DNA of 64,000 nt from positions 124,001 through 188,000 of the forward strand of contig JAOAEQ010000001.1 in the NCBI GenBank assembly GCA_026416715.1. The letters run 5' to 3'. The notes below the pieces were generated by a model, which was not told the origin of the DNA, made no database searches, and worked only from the letters and a program-made list of their open reading frames with translations. Shown here one piece after another: positions 63,073 through 64,000 of this stretch (the stretch's first letter is position 1; the number at the start of each line of letters is the position of its first letter). The DNA is from a bacterium (GTDB lineage Bacteria; UBP4; UBA4092; JAOAEQ01). Made by a program: the position numbers and the translations under genes.

Positions 63073-63828
63073 ATGGAAATATTTATATTGGGTTCAGGTA
63101 CTTGTGAACCGAATCCGAATCGAGGTCATTCGGGAATAGCGATTCGATTACTTGATGGACAGATTATACTATTCGACAGTGGAAGCGGAACAATTCAGAA
63201 AATGGCTCAGATGGGGTTAGACTATCGTCAGGTAGATTATTTATGTTATTCGCATATTCATGCTGACCATACCACCGACTTAATAACTTTTTTATTTGCC
63301 ACGAACTGTTTACCCCAGAATCCGCGGGTGAAACCGTTGCATATCGTTGGGCCGAAAGGATTCCGCAAGTTTATCAAACAGCTGGTTAAATCATTTCCGC
63401 AACTTGAACCGAAATCGTATGAAATATTACTCCATCAGGTGGCAAGTAGCCGGTTGCGGTTCCCAAATTTCATCATTCGGACGAAACCGATGGCACATGG
63501 AGAACTTCCAGCGGTTGGATATCGGCTTGAATACAATCATAAAGTGCTGGTTTATTCCGGAGATACCGGATATTGCGATAATATCATTACATTAGCGCAG
63601 AATGCGGATGCGCTTATTCTGGAATGTTCTCTTCCTGAAGAATACGCTGTGGATACGCATCTGTGTCCAAGTTTAGCTGGTAAACTTGCTAACCTAGCTA
63701 ATGTTAAACGTCTGGTATTAACTCATCTCTATTCGGTCTGCGACCGGTATCCGATTCTAGATCGATGCAAACAAGAATATTCAGGTGACGTACAAATAGC
63801 ATCAGACTTAATGACCATTCAGGTTTAA
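63073..63828 (+). CDS. Metallo-beta-lactamase-fold hydrolase (RNase Z-like)
   Basis: A 251-residue MBL-fold protein. The first metal site is HIHADH with His61, His63, Asp65 and His66; an AHGELPAVGYRLEY His, SGDTGYCDN Asp and THLYSVCD His complete the metal ligands. It resembles the RNase Z and ElaC-like phosphodiesterase group that cleaves tRNA precursors, but also stand-alone phosphohydrolases of that family. The tRNA-binding exosite arm is not obvious. A GGGAGAA Shine-Dalgarno site precedes the ATG. Confidence 0.85.
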   Translation: MEIFILGSGTCEPNPNRGHSGIAIRLLDGQIILFDSGSGTIQKMAQMGLDYRQVDYLCYSHIHADHTTDLITFLFATNCLPQNPRVKPLHIVGPKGFRKFIKQLVKSFPQLEPKSYEILLHQVASSRLRFPNFIIRTKPMAHGELPAVGYRLEYNHKVLVYSGDTGYCDNIITLAQNADALILECSLPEEYAVDTHLCPSLAGKLANLANVKRLVLTHLYSVCDRYPILDRCKQEYSGDVQIASDLMTIQV

Positions 63829-63887
63829 GGAGGATATGTAGATATAATTACGGAGCGAACTTTGCGGTAATAGAAATTTTTTAAATT

Positions 63888-64000
63888 ATGCGTACCTGGC
63901 GATTTTGGCTCGGAATCATTATCAGCGTGATATTTTTATATCTCGCATTTAATAAGGTTAACCTCCAGCAGATGTTCGGCGCATTTCGTACGGTTCAAGT
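63888..64000 (+). CDS. N-terminal fragment of a YbhN-like membrane protein
   Basis: An open frame starts at the ATG 63888 and runs off the right edge. The visible residues (MRTWRFWLGIIISVIFLYLAF, then NKVNLQQMFGAF) look like the first helix and post-helix segment of lysylphosphatidylglycerol-synthase-like (UPF0104/YbhN) membrane proteins. Only 37 residues are seen, so the call is tentative. Confidence 0.45.
   Translation, partial: MRTWRFWLGIIISVIFLYLAFNKVNLQQMFGAFRTVQ

Noticed and set aside
1-64000. tRNA or rRNA genes
   Set aside because: No cloverleaf ends, GGTTCGA-type T arms in a proper context or conserved rRNA segments were seen; a few isolated GTTCGA words lack partners.
1-64000. CRISPR array or transposase
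   Set aside because: No regularly spaced direct repeats of 24-40 bases and no transposase-like frame were seen.

Overview
The window comes from a Gram-negative, largely anaerobic bacterium that I cannot place in a well-studied genus. The lipid A kinase (LpxK) tail at the left edge and the lipoprotein and signal peptides indicate an outer membrane. Low-oxygen life is suggested by NfnAB, a pyruvoyl arginine decarboxylase, radical SAM and BadF-type activase proteins, a split archaeal-style glutamate synthase, NrfHA cytochromes and a bacterial microcompartment (BMC). Genes sit in short operons on both strands with AT-rich intergenic gaps. I saw no tRNA, rRNA, CRISPR array or transposase.

Layout. 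1-7.5 kb (+): lpxK tail, a two-gene chromate transporter, a YgeY-type M20 hydrolase, a pyruvoyl arginine decarboxylase, a GGQ release-factor-like protein, an SGNH lipoprotein and a YfhO membrane protein. 7.7-13.6 kb (-): nucleotidyltransferase, giant double-ATPase CoA-dehydratase activase, iron-sulfur flavoprotein. 14-18.2 kb: Met-rich secreted protein, deoxynucleoside kinase, and a KimA-like permease preceded by a c-di-AMP (ydaO-type) riboswitch. 18.9-24.3 kb (+): protein-quality cluster (DnaJ, HtrA, truncated J-protein, baeRF protein), then a strong promoter, structured RNA and intrinsic terminator, then a BON protein. 24.4-30.2 kb: nitroreductase, 14-repeat secreted propeller-like protein, B12-radical SAM protein and small membrane proteins. 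30.3-36.9 kb (+): NfnAB, FolD, an orphan molybdenum-hydroxylase FAD subunit, BioY, knotted carbamoyltransferase. 37.1-43.9 kb (-): glnA plus a five-gene split glutamate synthase. 44-48.5 kb: sigma-like protein, Fpg, phosphodiesterase, homocysteine methyltransferase, second propeller-like protein. 48.6-55.6 kb (-): DUF1598-like protein, PduS/RnfC-like protein, DUF438-hemerythrin-PAS, nrfH, frameshifted nrfA, wrbA. 55.9-57.6 kb (-): AIPR defence gene. 57.8-62.7 kb (-): BMC operon. 63-64 kb (+): metallo-beta-lactamase-fold hydrolase and the start of a YbhN-like membrane protein.

The BMC operon is the most coherent system. Read in the direction of transcription it encodes a class II aldolase, two hexamer shell proteins, PduL, a flavoprotein and a PduP aldehyde dehydrogenase. 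Each non-shell protein has a short terminal amphipathic segment resembling an encapsulation peptide. The likely chemistry is cleavage of a deoxysugar phosphate to lactaldehyde (or another aldehyde), oxidation to acyl-CoA and conversion to acyl-phosphate, as in the Planctomycete/Verrucomicrobia-type compartments. The PduS-like protein about 6 kb away may supply electrons. Assignments rest on motif recognition only; no alignment or database search was run.
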